DNA of 64,000 bases from Nomia melanderi. Lineage: Eukaryota > Arthropoda > Insecta > Hymenoptera > Halictidae. Numbering within the stretch: position 1 is the first letter of the stretch; each line of letters begins with the position of its first letter. The notes beneath the pieces are model-generated. The model was not told where the DNA came from, searched no databases, and saw only the letters and a program-made list of their open reading frames with translations. A program made the translations under genes and the position numbers. Shown piece by piece: positions 9,571-19,544 of the stretch. Location: positions 24,647,160-24,711,159 of the forward strand of contig NC_134999.1 in assembly GCF_051020985.1 (NCBI RefSeq). Direction: 5' to 3'.

Positions 9571-9769
9571 ATTGAAATCACTTATCAGTACATTGGCATC
9601 TTGTTGATTTATTTCATTCTACACTCGAAGTGGTGAATAAAATTCAGTAATCAACTTTCATACACTCAGGCGTAAAAGTTTGTCATTATAACTTGAAAGT
9701 TACAAAATATATTCGTTCGATGAAATTATTGAAAGTATCGAATACATGGTTAATTTGTGTTCATACGTG

Positions 9770-9995
9770 GATATTTATTAATTTTGTGCTGCATAGATTG
9801 TGTTATAATCAAAAATTCATAGAGCAAAATACACAAAATGGAAAAAATACAGTATTAAATCATTCGAATTGGATTATTGTCATTGCACGTTCATCAAACT
9901 GTCACCGCAATGGGTAGCATTACTTATAATATGGAAATGTTTGCGAACAATCGTCGTTTGATTGAATTCTAGTAATTCGGTTTACTTGGGGGTCT
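9770..9995 (-). mobile_element. Family N copy, reversed, decayed
   Basis: Reversed relative to 11816-12051. It contains CAAAATACACAAAATGGAAAAAATACAGTATTAAATCATTCGAATTG and TTTGCGAACAATCGTCGTTTGATTGAATTCTAGTAATTCG, ending at GGGGGTCTCCGGGG, where the central part of the family palindrome has changed. No TTAA ends remain. Confidence 0.6.
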
Positions 9996-10779
9996 CCGGG
10001 GAAGGGACACTTAAGGGAATCCGGCAGGAATTATCCGCGCGACGGTGCGTGCTCGCTCGCGTCCCTATTTTTCGCGCGTTATCAACGCGAAATTGCACGC
10101 CGCGAGGGCAAAGTTAATATCTGGCCTAATACGCGCCGCGAAGAATAAAGCGCGCAACGCTCGACCGACTTTTGTATCGCGCCTCGATCTCTCGACCCTC
10201 CTTCACCGCCGATAAAACCCGACCGCGGCGGTTCGAGAGCCGAGTTTTCACGACACGGATTCGAGCACGCGATCCGAGCGAGCGGGAGAGGTCACACATT
10301 CTCCGGAATCCGCGGTCGGGAATATCCCCTCGTTACGCGACTTTGCCACTTGTAATCCCATTTCGACAGTAAAATGGACGACTCCTATATTTCATTACCG
10401 GTCGATGCGGTGTTTGCCGGATGCCATTCGATCCTCTGTTTAATAAACTTTCGCAGCGAACGCTTCTGAAAGAGGATTTACAAATTGATAGAATACGCGA
10501 TTCATCGTATAATCATGATTTTCAAACCGTTACCGTAATTAATTCCGTGTACGTTTCCCCGGTGAAAAACCGATCGATTTTCGGTGGGAGAGCTTGTTGC
10601 AGACTGAAACGTTTGGAAATTTTTCCTTGGAAAATTCAGATTATTGAGTTATCGATTGGAAATGCGACTTTCCGAACGTTCTTAGATTCAAGCAATAATC
10701 CAAGTTATAAAGAGCTGATTCAATCAATGATTCAAGTTTTAAAGAGCTACAAAAGTTTTAGTTGTCCAAGGACAATTCC
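9996..10779. other. CpG-rich spacer, no gene recognised
   Basis: Open frames of 66 codons (10172-10372) and 120 codons (10421-10783, + strand) are present. The latter runs into the family H terminus and has no recognisable domain, so I regard it as chance. Confidence 0.4.
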
Positions 10780-10971
10780 TTAACACTAAAACTACCGAGC
10801 AATTAGAGTATCTCTAATTTTTAATAAAAATTAGAATGCGTTTCTTGAGATTCGAAGGACCTCTTGTATCTGTGCAAATACACAAATTTGATTAAAGAAT
10901 TTTCGCAAAATGCCTTCATAATTTAAATACTTGCAAAATAAAGATTCCGAAGTGGGTAGTTTTAGTGTTAA
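10780..10971. mobile_element. Family H TTAA MITE, 192 bp, 17-bp terminal repeats
   Basis: Ends TTAACACTAAAACTACC and its exact reverse complement. A perfect subterminal palindrome AATTAGAG-TAT-CTCTAATT occupies 10801-10819, followed by a second AT palindrome TAATTTTTAATAAAAATTA. Complete TTAA at both sides. Non-coding. Confidence 0.85.
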
Positions 10972-10976
10972 CGCCA

Positions 10977-11193
10977 ATTAACCAGTTAACTGGACGAGTA
11001 TACACGTCATTTTCACCCTTTGACGAAGTTGCGAACCAATGATTTAATAGCTCGAATAGCAAGGGATCAGTGAAATTATTCAAGAAATTGATTGAACAAT
11101 AAACTGAAATCGATCAAAGTCTCGATCCACCCATGAAGTCGCTACGGAAGAATTTCAAAAAGTCAATTACCTGCTCGGTATTAGTGTTAATCG
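10977..11193. mobile_element. Mosaic of E, K and H ends
   Basis: Left: an E terminus TTAACCAGTTAACTGG with its palindrome GACGAGTATACACGTC. Middle: a K-like AATGATTTAATAGCTCGAATAGCAAGGGATCAG. Right: an H end AATTACCTGCTCGGTATTAGTGTTAA. A recombinant or multiply nested remnant. Confidence 0.5.
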
Positions 11194-11815
11194 AGGAACT
11201 GCGAAAATCTGTAGCGTAGAATTCGCGAGACGAAGGAAACAACGCGAGAAGGGAGCGACGAAGGAGCCGGCAGTGGTAAAGTGGATAGTAATAAGAGAGC
11301 GACTAATCTCAGTTAAGAAGAGTAAATAATCAAGCGGAGCGAATGACTGGCAATTTAATCAAACGCCGGCCAAGATTTTGAATTAAGCGAGGGTGCCCAT
11401 TTAATCCGGATAGCAAATCCGGCTGCTAATTCCCCGGAAAAATTCATTTCGCATTTTTCATTTCTTATTTCCGCGCCGTTTACATCCGTTCAAACCTTCC
11501 CGGCGAAACATAATGCTTTATCAAGGATACCCGCGAACCTGGACGTTCTTTCTGGGTCACCAGGTACCTGAATTACAGTTCGGCTGAATAATACACGGGA
11601 ACCGGTTCCTGCAGCAGTGATATGTGTCCAAGAGACTCGTGCCGCTGTAAGTACGCGATTTATCTGCTCAAGGAAATTCGCTCCCTTCGGGAAGGGTTTT
11701 GCAACATTTATTCGCCGTGCTATTTCCGAGTCGCAACGCGAACGTTGGATCAACAGTGCACCGATGTCCGAGTTTCAACAGAAGTTTCCTATCGTAGGAA
11801 TTTCTATGAACTTTC

Positions 11816-12051
11816 TTAACACGTTGAATGCCGTGGGGGTCACCGGTGACCCCCAACCGAATTGAATTACTATAGTTTACTCGATTAAATGATGATTGTT
11901 TGAAGATATTTCTATAGTGTAGATATGATGCGGTGATATTCAGCTGGATGAATATGTAATGATAACGCAATTCAATTAAATGATTTAATAGTGTGTTCTT
12001 TCCATTCTGTGTAGTTTGCTCTATAAAATCGTGCGGCATTCAACGTGTTAA
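11816..12051 (+). mobile_element. Family N TTAA MITE, 236 bp, intact ends
   Basis: The left end TTAACACGTTGAATGCCG is exactly repeated inverted at the right end. A perfect 20-bp palindrome GGGGGTCACCGGTGACCCCC lies at 11835-11854, directly inside the left terminal repeat. The body is AT-rich with ACTATAGTTTACTCGATTAAATGATG. The right TTAA (12048-12051) is shared with the next family J element. Reference copy for the fragments at 3347 and 9770. Confidence 0.9.
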
Positions 12052-12213
12052 CCCTTAGCACTTCAGGTTGTTTTGTAATCTATCAGCAACTAATTTTTAC
12101 AGTATTCCTAGCGAAAATTAGAAATGCAATATTTAGGGTAGTTTCTTTAAAATTCATTCAAATATTTAATATTATAACTGGTGCAATATTGGAGACAGAG
12201 TTCAAAGGCTTAA
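12048..12213 (+). mobile_element. Family J TTAA element, 166 bp
   Basis: Starts TTAACCCTTAGCACTTCAGG and ends GAGACAGAGTTCAAAGGCTTAA. The two ends are only loosely inverted repeats. Landmarks in order: GTTTTGTAATCTATCAGCAACTAATTTTTA, CCTAGCGAAAATTAGAAATGC, TTTAGGGTAGTTTCTTTAA, CAATATTG (8-bp palindrome). Shorter than other J copies because the CTTAGTACAAAATTTGGATGTGTGG part is missing. It shares both TTAA sites with its neighbours. Confidence 0.8.
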
Positions 12214-12788
12214 CACTAGAACTACGTGCCAGTCAAAATGACTTTCGATTCTTTTGTTTAGCAATTATTCTTCGAAGCATTGAATATTCGAAATGATTTT
12301 GAAAATAGTTTCATTTCAGTACTATAATGAATGTCTGAAATTGAAAATAATCTATTGTTACAATTTTTATGAGAATTGCACATTAATCGTATTAAATGCT
12401 CGATAGTTCTAGCGCCATCACTGATGGCCGCCGCATCTGAGCTCATCCGTAAACAAAATGGCGCACGGTAAAGGTCGGCTAGTCCTGTTCTATGCGAACC
12501 TTACTTTGAAGTGTAATTATTGGTAACAGAGGAATAGCATATTGAATTCAAACAAATGGAAGAATATTCATATTTGTTAGATTGTTGAAATCTTCACGAG
12601 ACAGGCTTCGAGTTTTTTGTTTAGTAATCATTGATATCTTCGAAGCATCGAATGTTCGAAATGATTTTCGAAATAAATAGCTTCATTTCAGTACTATAAT
12701 GAATGCCTGAAGAAACTAAATAATCTATTCTTTCAATTTTTATAGAAATTGCTTATCAATCGTATTAAATCGGTAGTTCTAGCGTTAA
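12210..12788 (+). mobile_element. Composite B-T-B element, 579 bp, forward copy
   Basis: Three blocks. First, a family B copy from TTAACACTAGAACTACG to GATAGTTCTAGCG at 12413. Second, a central block starting with the palindrome GCCATC-ACT-GATGGC (12414-12428), then GCCGCATCTGAGCTC, AAACAAAATGGCGCACGGTAAAGG and G-like sequence to about 12610. Third, a second B copy in the same orientation ending CGGTAGTTCTAGCGTTAA. The same three-block order occurs inverted at 18232-18814, so the composite probably moved or was duplicated as one unit. No transposase frame. Confidence 0.8.
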
Positions 12789-12811
12789 ATGATCGGTAGT
12801 TCTAGCGTTAA
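12785..12811. repeat. Tandem duplication of a family B terminus
   Basis: The terminal 23 bp containing CGGTAGTTCTAGCGTTAAA occurs twice in a row, with TTAA at 12785-12788 and 12808-12811. Likely replication slippage or a leftover of a second insertion and excision. Confidence 0.7.
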
Positions 12812-13630
12812 ATACCGTAGTAGCGATTCCTCGCCATACACCGTGAACTCGCTCGAAAATGCATTGTGCCAGTCGACGTCGCGTAAATCAATGTTCTTAA
12901 AATGCGAGGCGTGCGACGCTTATCGCGAGAAACGAGAACGAGAGGCGAGTGACAAGCGCGCAATTATCGGCTGCTAACCGTCGTCTTGCCGAACGTCCGC
13001 CGATGACAACGTCTGCCGCGGCGTCGTAGGGCCGACGATAGAATTACTCGAAGATCGTAAACAATCGGGACTCGTTACTAGAACGGTAACTCGATAGCCG
13101 CTCCTTAATGAGCGTTTTTAGCGCGTTCCCGGAGAAGTATTTGCACAAAACTGCGCAGCTAATCGGAGCCTAATTAAATAAAGAAGGGACGGGGCGCGGG
13201 GGTGGATGAAAACAAACGAGTTGCCAGGTAAATAGCCGCTAACGAAGCCTTTGTTTGAGCCTACGTTACCGTGGAATCGATATTTTTTCTCTCAAGGAAC
13301 GATTAAGCTTATCCTCGCTGACGAATCTTCAGGATTTCGAACTCGGACACTAAATTCGATTCGGGAGCAGGTCAATTGATGGATTGTCCATGAATGGTCA
13401 ATTCTGTATTCGCAGTCCCATTTTTGTAGATTGTTTGGTAGAACAGTTGATTTAACGCTAGAATTACAGAACAGTGAAATACTTCTGAAATTCCTCTATA
13501 AACTTCAAGAGTGCGTCAGTCGAGACTTTAAGTTCTAGAGTTTAGTTTTCATGAGATTCGCTAGAAATATTCCATTAATTCTGCTTTTCTAATTATGTTG
13601 AACATTCGAATTCGCAGAAAGATCTGCGGT
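12812..13630. other. CpG-rich spacer
   Basis: No gene recognised. One open frame of 62 codons crosses from the B terminus into this spacer and is not credible. A CCAGGTAAATAG at about 13224 lacks a pyrimidine tract. Confidence 0.4.
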
Positions 13631-13740
13631 TTACTTAGCACTCCATGTTTCGCAATCTATCAGCAACTGCCACTTATTTTTATAGTATCATCAGCAAAAA
13701 TGGATACTATGGACAATCGCGAATGAAATATTCTAGATAC
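13631..13740 (+). mobile_element. Left half of a family J element
   Basis: TTTACTTAGCACTCCATGTTTCGCAATCTATCAGCAACTGCCA..TTATTTTTATAGTATCATCAGCAAAAAT. The opening TTAA is mutated and the right half is absent. Confidence 0.55.
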
Positions 13741-14630
13741 TGCATATGTAAATAACTTTTGAAGTCCCGATCGAATGCATTCCGCGAGTGGAGCGCAGTA
13801 TCCCTTGTTCGTTCTGCTCGAGAAGCAAACCGAGCAAGCGAGGCGTGGGAAGCGTAGGTGGTCTCGGCAACGTCTGCCTCTCGATTTCTGCGGACGATAA
13901 CGGGCCGTTGACTCTGCTCCACGTGCACGGGAGCAGAAAGGGCACCAAGGTGCCGGCCGGGTGAGAATTCGGCGCCTAATTTGGGAAGGTTCGGTTTAAG
14001 GGGCTCGATCGGGACGCCGGCCCGATAGAACGAGATAACGCGAGTCGTGAGTGCCGCCTGCCCGTCCTTCCCACGATCTTCTTCAAAATCGCGGAGTCAT
14101 TATCTTCGAGGTCTTCTCCGCCTCGTGCTTTTTATCCCAGCGGCCGGGAAACTGTTCGGAGCCCGATTCGCGGTCGATATTCGAATGGAAAGTTTGAGCA
14201 GCTTTAGTTTCTATTCTCTGCGAACTCGTAATTCGCGGATTCTATGTGATCGTTGATCATGAGTTGATCAATAAGCTGTTGAGAATGAGCATGAAGTATA
14301 ATTTTAACGACTGCAAATCCATTGGTGCAGTCTGTTTCGTCAGATGTTTGCACGCGCTGAGCATTTTCTTTTTTCTCCACGTCATTCGTACAGTTTTTCA
14401 GTTTTTCAGTTTTTGTAAGCAGTACTACATACTTTAATAAATATAGATCTACTATTGTTTATTTCTATAAATAAATATTGTACAGAATCATTCGAGGTTC
14501 TTGTTTCACTTCTGTTTCGTTCCGAGTGAATTGGATAGAGATACCTTTATTGTTGATATTGTTTCGATAAATTTGAACGTACTTGCATGACAGCTGGAGA
14601 ACTGACCGGAACTGTCTTGTTCAGTAGTTT
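13741..14630. other. Mixed spacer with GTTTTTCA triplication
   Basis: CpG-rich to about 14240 with spurious overlapping frames of 69-73 codons; AT-rich after that. Three near-perfect copies of CAGTTTTT lie at about 14390-14416. Confidence 0.4.
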
Positions 14631-14633
14631 TAC

Positions 14634-14662
14634 CCTTACCTGGAACAGAAAAGAAACGTGAC
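14634..14662 (-). promoter_or_regulatory. Candidate recursive splice site on the - strand
   Basis: Read on the - strand, a tract CGTTTCTTTTCTGTTC leads into CAG joined to GTAAGG at 14640/14639, the same acceptor-donor juxtaposition as at 4257 and 58787. It could belong to a - strand transcript, be a cryptic site, or be chance, since CAGGTAAG is expected about twice in 128 kb of double-strand reading. The pyrimidine tract makes it better than random. Confidence 0.4.
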
Positions 14663-14919
14663 GTAAGAAAAGTGCTCTCTGGAGCAATGACTTCTTGCGA
14701 GGAGAGTAAAACTTGTACAGAATGTTTGAGTGAAGTGAGTAATATCAATGAAGTAAATAATAAATACATTGTGGATGATAATATGTGTGTTATCAGTACT
14801 GTGTATGTGTACTAACCGTTTGCAATCGAAAGTTTTTCACTGGAAATTAACATTTTTCGACGAGATAGACGACAGTGAAACTAATTTAACGATAATCCAC
14901 GAATTAGGCGACAAAGTAA

Positions 14920-15341
14920 TTAACACGTTTGCCACGAGAATTTCTAGTGTTTCGAATAGTAATGCTTATTCTGTAATGACAAAGGCGAATGATATTGAAA
15001 ATAATTATTAACCCTTTGCAAAGGTGACTCTCAGTCACTTGATTCGACACAGCAAAACTATGAAGTTGAATATTCAGTATTTTAAATTAAAATTACATTT
15101 TGCAATGTGGAATATTCAAATAAAATAACTTTGCTTAATTTATCTGTGAAGTATCGTTAAATTAGTTTCAAACAATGTCGTCTAAATTTCCAAGTATTTC
15201 TACTGAGAAACTTCCGAGTACAAAGGGTTAAAGGTTTAGTATCACGCTATGATCTAGCTTCTTATGTTACTAAATATTTTTATTTAAAATCAAGTTTTAT
15301 TGTAATTGTTCTTCAGCAATCTAGAAGCTCCTGTAGCTGCT
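14920..15341 (+). mobile_element. Family C element nested in A and itself interrupted
   Basis: Starts TTAACACGTTTGCCACGAG with the palindrome CACGAGAATTTCTAGTG at 14933-14949. It is interrupted at 15008 by a second A element and resumes at 15232 with GTTTAGTATCACG, where the uninterrupted C copy at 32282-32449 reads AATTATTAATTGCTTAGTATCACG. The right TTAA is degenerate. Confidence 0.7.
15008..15231. mobile_element. Innermost family A TTAA MITE, 224 bp
   Basis: Complete element from TTAACCCTTTGCAAAGG to CCGAGTACAAAGGGTTAA, with the palindrome GTGACT-CTC-AGTCAC just inside the left end. The flanks are the two halves of a family C copy, and comparison with the unoccupied C site at 32360-32363 shows TTAA duplicated on either side. 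This is direct sequence support for TTAA target-site duplication. Confidence 0.85.
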
Positions 15342-15447
15342 ATAAAATATTTCCCATAGCAATACATCGTTTCATTTAAAATACTAAATATTCAATTTTA
15401 TATGCTGTATCAAATCAAGTGACTGATCATCGAGTGCAAAGGGTTAA

Positions 15448-16130
15448 TACACTAAGTAGATTCTGGTCTTCACGAAGAAATTCCCAATTGTTTGTTCAGA
15501 AAGTCGGCAGAGTCGAGGAACATAATCCTTTATCGAACTTTTTACGAAAAAACATGAATAAATCACTGGAAATCTCGAACCTGACGCGACACCGCTGTCT
15601 AAACGAGAGCAGCCAACCCTTTCAATAAATCCAAGTGATTTACCGATGCATCAGCCCCGTGAATAAGCCATAACAGATTAAAGTCTAACAAAATCGACTC
15701 GCTGTCTCATGAAACAGCAACGAATCCCTCGTTCGTTGTCCACAAAAAGAAAGGAAACGTTAATTTCCTTCCCGACGGTGAGTTTCCAATTTAATTCCGG
15801 ATTCTACGTCAGAGATTATTCAGGGGACCTAATAATTCATCCGGCGCAGCAATTTACAGTTCCCGGCGAATTTCTTTGGGGCCGAAGAAGGGACGAAGGA
15901 AGCATTGGAAGTCAGGACGCGCGGTGCCGCGCGAAAAACGATCTTCGTGTATCGCCGGTGACTCGGCAGTCCCAGCACGCTCGTCCGTGTTCGCCGGAGA
16001 AATCACGAAGGCCACGCGGAAAGAAGCAAACAAAGAAAGAAACAAGTTTATCGCGCTGCACGTTCCGCTTTCCGGCGGGAGCCGGGGAAATATCATTCGC
16101 GGATAACCATACGCCTGACGTCGCGCGTAA
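15448..16130. other. Spacer with a 144-codon open frame, not called as a gene
   Basis: The longest frame (15709-16143, + strand, 144 codons) is arginine/serine-rich, overlaps antisense frames, and extends into the J repeat at its 3' end. No domain recognised. Confidence 0.4.
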
Positions 16131-16490
16131 CGTAACCCTTTGAACTCTGTAGGCTCAAATATTGCTCCAGTTATGATATTAAATATTTCCTATCAGCAAC
16201 TGCAACTAATTTTTATGGTATCTAGTGAAAATGAGAAATTATAACATTCCTTCTTTTTATTTTCCTTAGTACAAAATTTGGATCTGTGGAAAATCGAATA
16301 GTTTCAGGGTAGCTTCTTTGATTCGTCAACCATTTGAACTCTGTAGGCTCCAATATTGCTCCAGTTGTAATATTGAATATTTTAATGAATTTGAAACTAC
16401 CCTAAAATTATTAGATTTTTATTAAAAGATCGAAGGTGTGTTATAGCATTTTTTATTTGACTAAAGATACCATAGAAATTAGTTGCAGTT
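16131..16490. mobile_element. Family J cluster in mixed orientation
   Basis: Begins with a reversed J right end (CCCTTTGAACTCTGTAGGCTC.AATATTGCTCCAG). A forward J body follows (CTATCAGCAACTGCAACTAATTTTTATGG, CTTAGTACAAAATTTGGATCTGTGG, GGGTAGCTTCTTTG), then a second reversed J from 16332 (TTTGAACTCTGTAGGCTCCAATATTGC to TTAGTTGCAGTTGCAGAG). A fold-back assembly without clean TTAA borders. Confidence 0.6.
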
Positions 16491-16610
16491 GCAGAGACGA
16501 GATGTTTCTTTGAGTAATTAAAGAAATTCATTTGGTAATACGCGAACTGATTCACTCTCGATTTTTCTATAGAAATTTCAAGCCAGTTTAACCAATAATT
16601 TCAGTGTTAA
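16491..16610. mobile_element. Family H end fragment
   Basis: Contains TAAAGAAATTCATTTGGTAATACGCGAACTGATT and a closing AATTTCAGTGTTAA. Matches parts of H copies at 38755 and 8187. Confidence 0.45.
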
Positions 16611-18231
16611 TAGAAAACTAAAGAATCGCATGTGTATCAGAAGAAACAGAGAAACATGATCCAAGCTTTAAGTCATCCAAAATGCATCCGTCTATTCTCA
16701 GGTGCTTGAATATTTCAGTTTCGCTAGGTGCATGCCTATTTTCATCTGTTCGTGGATCTTCGAGGTTCCCAGTAATAAGATATAATGAAATTCTTGGTGC
16801 GATGAAACTTTAAATTTACTTTCCATCAGCACCGGAAAGGTATCAGCGATTCCGCGATTGAAACTTATTCCCGAATTTCCGATTACAATCGATTCAGCGA
16901 AAGTAGTCCACGCGAATCCGCGCGAAATTCACAGTCTGGTTATCAGTATCGCAGGCAGCTGCGCCGGGTATTGTAACGCCATCTTGTATATTATAGCAGA
17001 TGTCTGATAGATGTTCGAATCTCGTCAGCCGAGAGGAGCACAAAGATTCCCCCGGTGAAGTTCGGAACATCGAACCGGCTCGTTCGAGTTGAATCGAGGG
17101 ATTGCTGCGACGTGTAATACTTTAACTGAACTTCTCGCGTCTCATTCGCGTGTACTCGATCGAAAAACTCGACGCTCCCTCTAAATGGATTAACATCGGT
17201 TAACACTTTGCGGACGAAGATTGCTTCAGATTCTACTAAATTAAATGAATGCTTAAATCAAAGAATAACCGATTAAAACATTTACTAAATAATATTTCTA
17301 AAATCTAATATGAATCAATTTGACGAATTCCGCAAACCTACTGTTAATGAGCCGCATTTTACACTTGAGAAAGAAGTGACAGGTCAAGGGGTTGACGCAA
17401 ACAAACGCACTGCATCCCGGAGATCCGCTGGCAAAGAGTCTTCGCCAGCGAACATGGCAAAAAAGGCTGCCGGCAAGAAGATCGAGGCAAAACGAAGAGC
17501 GGAGGAAGACGCACGAGCAAGAGGATAACTTTATCGCGGTGTATCGCGGCTGACCGGGTTTTATTTTCGCGCGGGGCACGGAATTCGAGTGGACGGCGTC
17601 ACGGCGGCGTTTTTATCGGCGCGATGGCCGCAGGCGTCAGCGCGCCGGCCAGGTAAAGAGGGTCTGGCGTGTACGTGAGCACGGACCAGCGAGCGCGGGC
17701 TGTAACAAGAGGTGCGCGATGTGATTTGTGACCGAGCCGCCGCTTCACGCGATTCCCATCATTCCGTGATGCATCGTTGCGGCACGCATCTGATGACACA
17801 GCTGCCTCGCTTACGCGTCCGTCTGTTCTGCGAGCGTCATGCGAGTCTTCTCGAGCCGCGTCAATGGCGACGGCTAACCGAGGCGTTTCGATCTGATACT
17901 TTTTCGAATAATTGCGCTCGATAGCAAGCTGCTCTTCAATTTCGTGCAAATGAAACATCGTGTCTCTTGTGTTATGACTGTATTCTTCACTTGCGTTATA
18001 AATAAATTTGTTTTATTTATATTTATTCATAGTCGCATCAACACTTGGGTCATTAGTGACTAACAGAGAGTTTACAAGTTGTTCGTTAGAGTTAACCTAC
18101 ATATGTAACATAGCTAATGATTTGGAACCCTATTTTTCACGCAAGGAGTCGATGGCTGCACAAACTATTTACAGAATATTACTTGTCATTAATTATTACT
18201 ATTATTACTAACGCGTCGCGTTGGTACGAGC
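16611..18231. other. Single-copy spacer; K scrap near 17200
   Basis: GC-rich between about 17550 and 17900. A K terminus fragment GTTAACACTTTGCGGACGAAGATTG is at about 17199-17222. The palindrome GTCATTAGTGAC at 18048-18059, next to CAACACTT, resembles the dyad of families D and P. A lysine/arginine-rich 72-codon frame (17310-17528) is unrecognised. No gene is called. Confidence 0.4.
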
Positions 18232-18814
18232 TTAATACTAGAACTATCGATTTAATACAATTAATAAGCAATTCCTATAAAAATTGTAACAATAGATTAT
18301 TTAGTTTCTTCAGACATTCATTATAGTACTCTAGTGAAACTATTTTCAAAATCATTTCGAATATCCAATGCTTCGAAGATATCAATAATTACTAAACAAA
18401 AAACTCGAAACCTGTCTCGTGAAGATTTCGAAAATCTAACAAATATAAATATTCTTCCATTTACTTGAATTCAATATGTTATTCCTCTGTTACCAATAAT
18501 TACACTACAAAGTAAGGTTCACATAGAACAGGGCTGGCCTACCTTTACCGTGCGCCATTTTGTTTACGGACGAGCTCAGATGCGGCGGCTATCAATGATG
18601 GCGCTAGAACTACCGAGCATTTAATACGATTAATGTGCAATTCTATAAAAATTGTAAGAATAGATTATTTCCAGTTTCTTCGGACATTCATTATAGTACT
18701 CAAATGAAGCTATTTTCAAAATCATTTCGAATCAATGCTTCGAAAATATCAACAATTGCTAAACAAAAGAATCGAAATCAGTCATTTTGACTGCTACGGT
18801 AGTTCTAGTGTTAA
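18232..18814 (-). mobile_element. Composite B-T-B element, 583 bp, inverted copy
   Basis: Reverse-complement counterpart of 12210-12788 over its whole length: B (18232 to about 18405), the G-like and T block with CCTTTACCGTGCGCCATTTTG and GCGGCGGCTATCAATGATGGC, then B again, ending with the palindrome CAGTCATTTTGACTG and CGGTAGTTCTAGTGTTAA. TTAA at both outer borders. The two copies could pair as about 580-bp arms around a 5.4-kb loop. Confidence 0.8.
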
Positions 18815-19201
18815 TATTCATGAGTTTCCATGAAAACTCGAGATTCCTAATCCTAATCTTCAAAACGCGTGCGTAGAAACGGAAAAGGAAGAGAGCTACG
18901 AAAGTACAGAGGAGAATAGAAGGAAAAGACGCCTTGGTCAATGCCGTTTCATCCATTAAGGCCGTGCACGAGCGTGTAGCCCCGGGACAATATTGTGTTT
19001 CGTTGCAGTTCCGTGCCCCATGCGGGTAATCACGATGGCTCCGTTATTTCTCTCTCGCCCGTTAAAGCGGTGGAGAAGTTGACGATCACGAGGTTCGATC
19101 GGAACGTCGCGTCGGCCGAGATATACGGGTGGAAACTTGCGGTCTGCCTTGGACTGCGAACAGTTTCCTGTTTACCGGACGACAGCTTCGTCTCCTCCCA
19201 T

Positions 19202-19544
19202 TAAACCCTTTTGTAATCTAGCAACTGCAACTAATTTTTATAATATTCCTAGCGAAAATGAGAAATGCTATAACATACGTTTGATCTTTTAATAAAAATC
19301 TAATAATTTTGGGGTTAAACTCTTTGCACTCGAAAGTATTTCAATGGAAATATTCAACGTTTTCTGACGAGATATAGGTGATATCATTCGAAACTAATTT
19401 AACGATAATTCACAGATAAGTTAAGGCAACAAAGCTATTTTATTTAAATATTTCCTATAGCAATACAAAGTTCAACTTAAAATACTAAATATTCAACTTC
19501 ATAGTTTTGCTGTATAGAATCAAGTGACTGACAGTCACAGTTAA
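19202..19544. mobile_element. J-A chimera, first copy
   Basis: The J left body (CTAGCAACTGCAACTAATTTTTATAATATTCCTAGCGAAAATGAGAAATGC, AATAAAAATCTAATAATTTTGGGG) passes directly into a family A element at TTAA 19315-19318. The A piece ends with GTGACT-GAC-AGTCAC and GTTAAAT at 19544. The identical J/A junction recurs at 20846-20874, so the chimera predates at least one copying event. Confidence 0.65.

Larger units (their letters stand above)
14812..15447. mobile_element. Outer family A element of a triple nest
   Basis: The left half (CTAACCGTTTGCAATCGAAAG..CACTGGAAAT..GACGAGATAGACGACAGTGAAACTAATTTAACGATAAT) runs to about 14920. The right half resumes about 15342 with AAAATATTTCCCATAGCAATACATCG and ends CGAGTGCAAAGGGTTAA. 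Joined, the two halves follow the order of the A copy at 19315-19544. The first base of the opening TTAA has mutated to C. Confidence 0.7.

Noticed and set aside
15709..16143. 144-codon + strand frame
   Set aside because: Overlaps antisense and shifted frames and ends inside a family J repeat.
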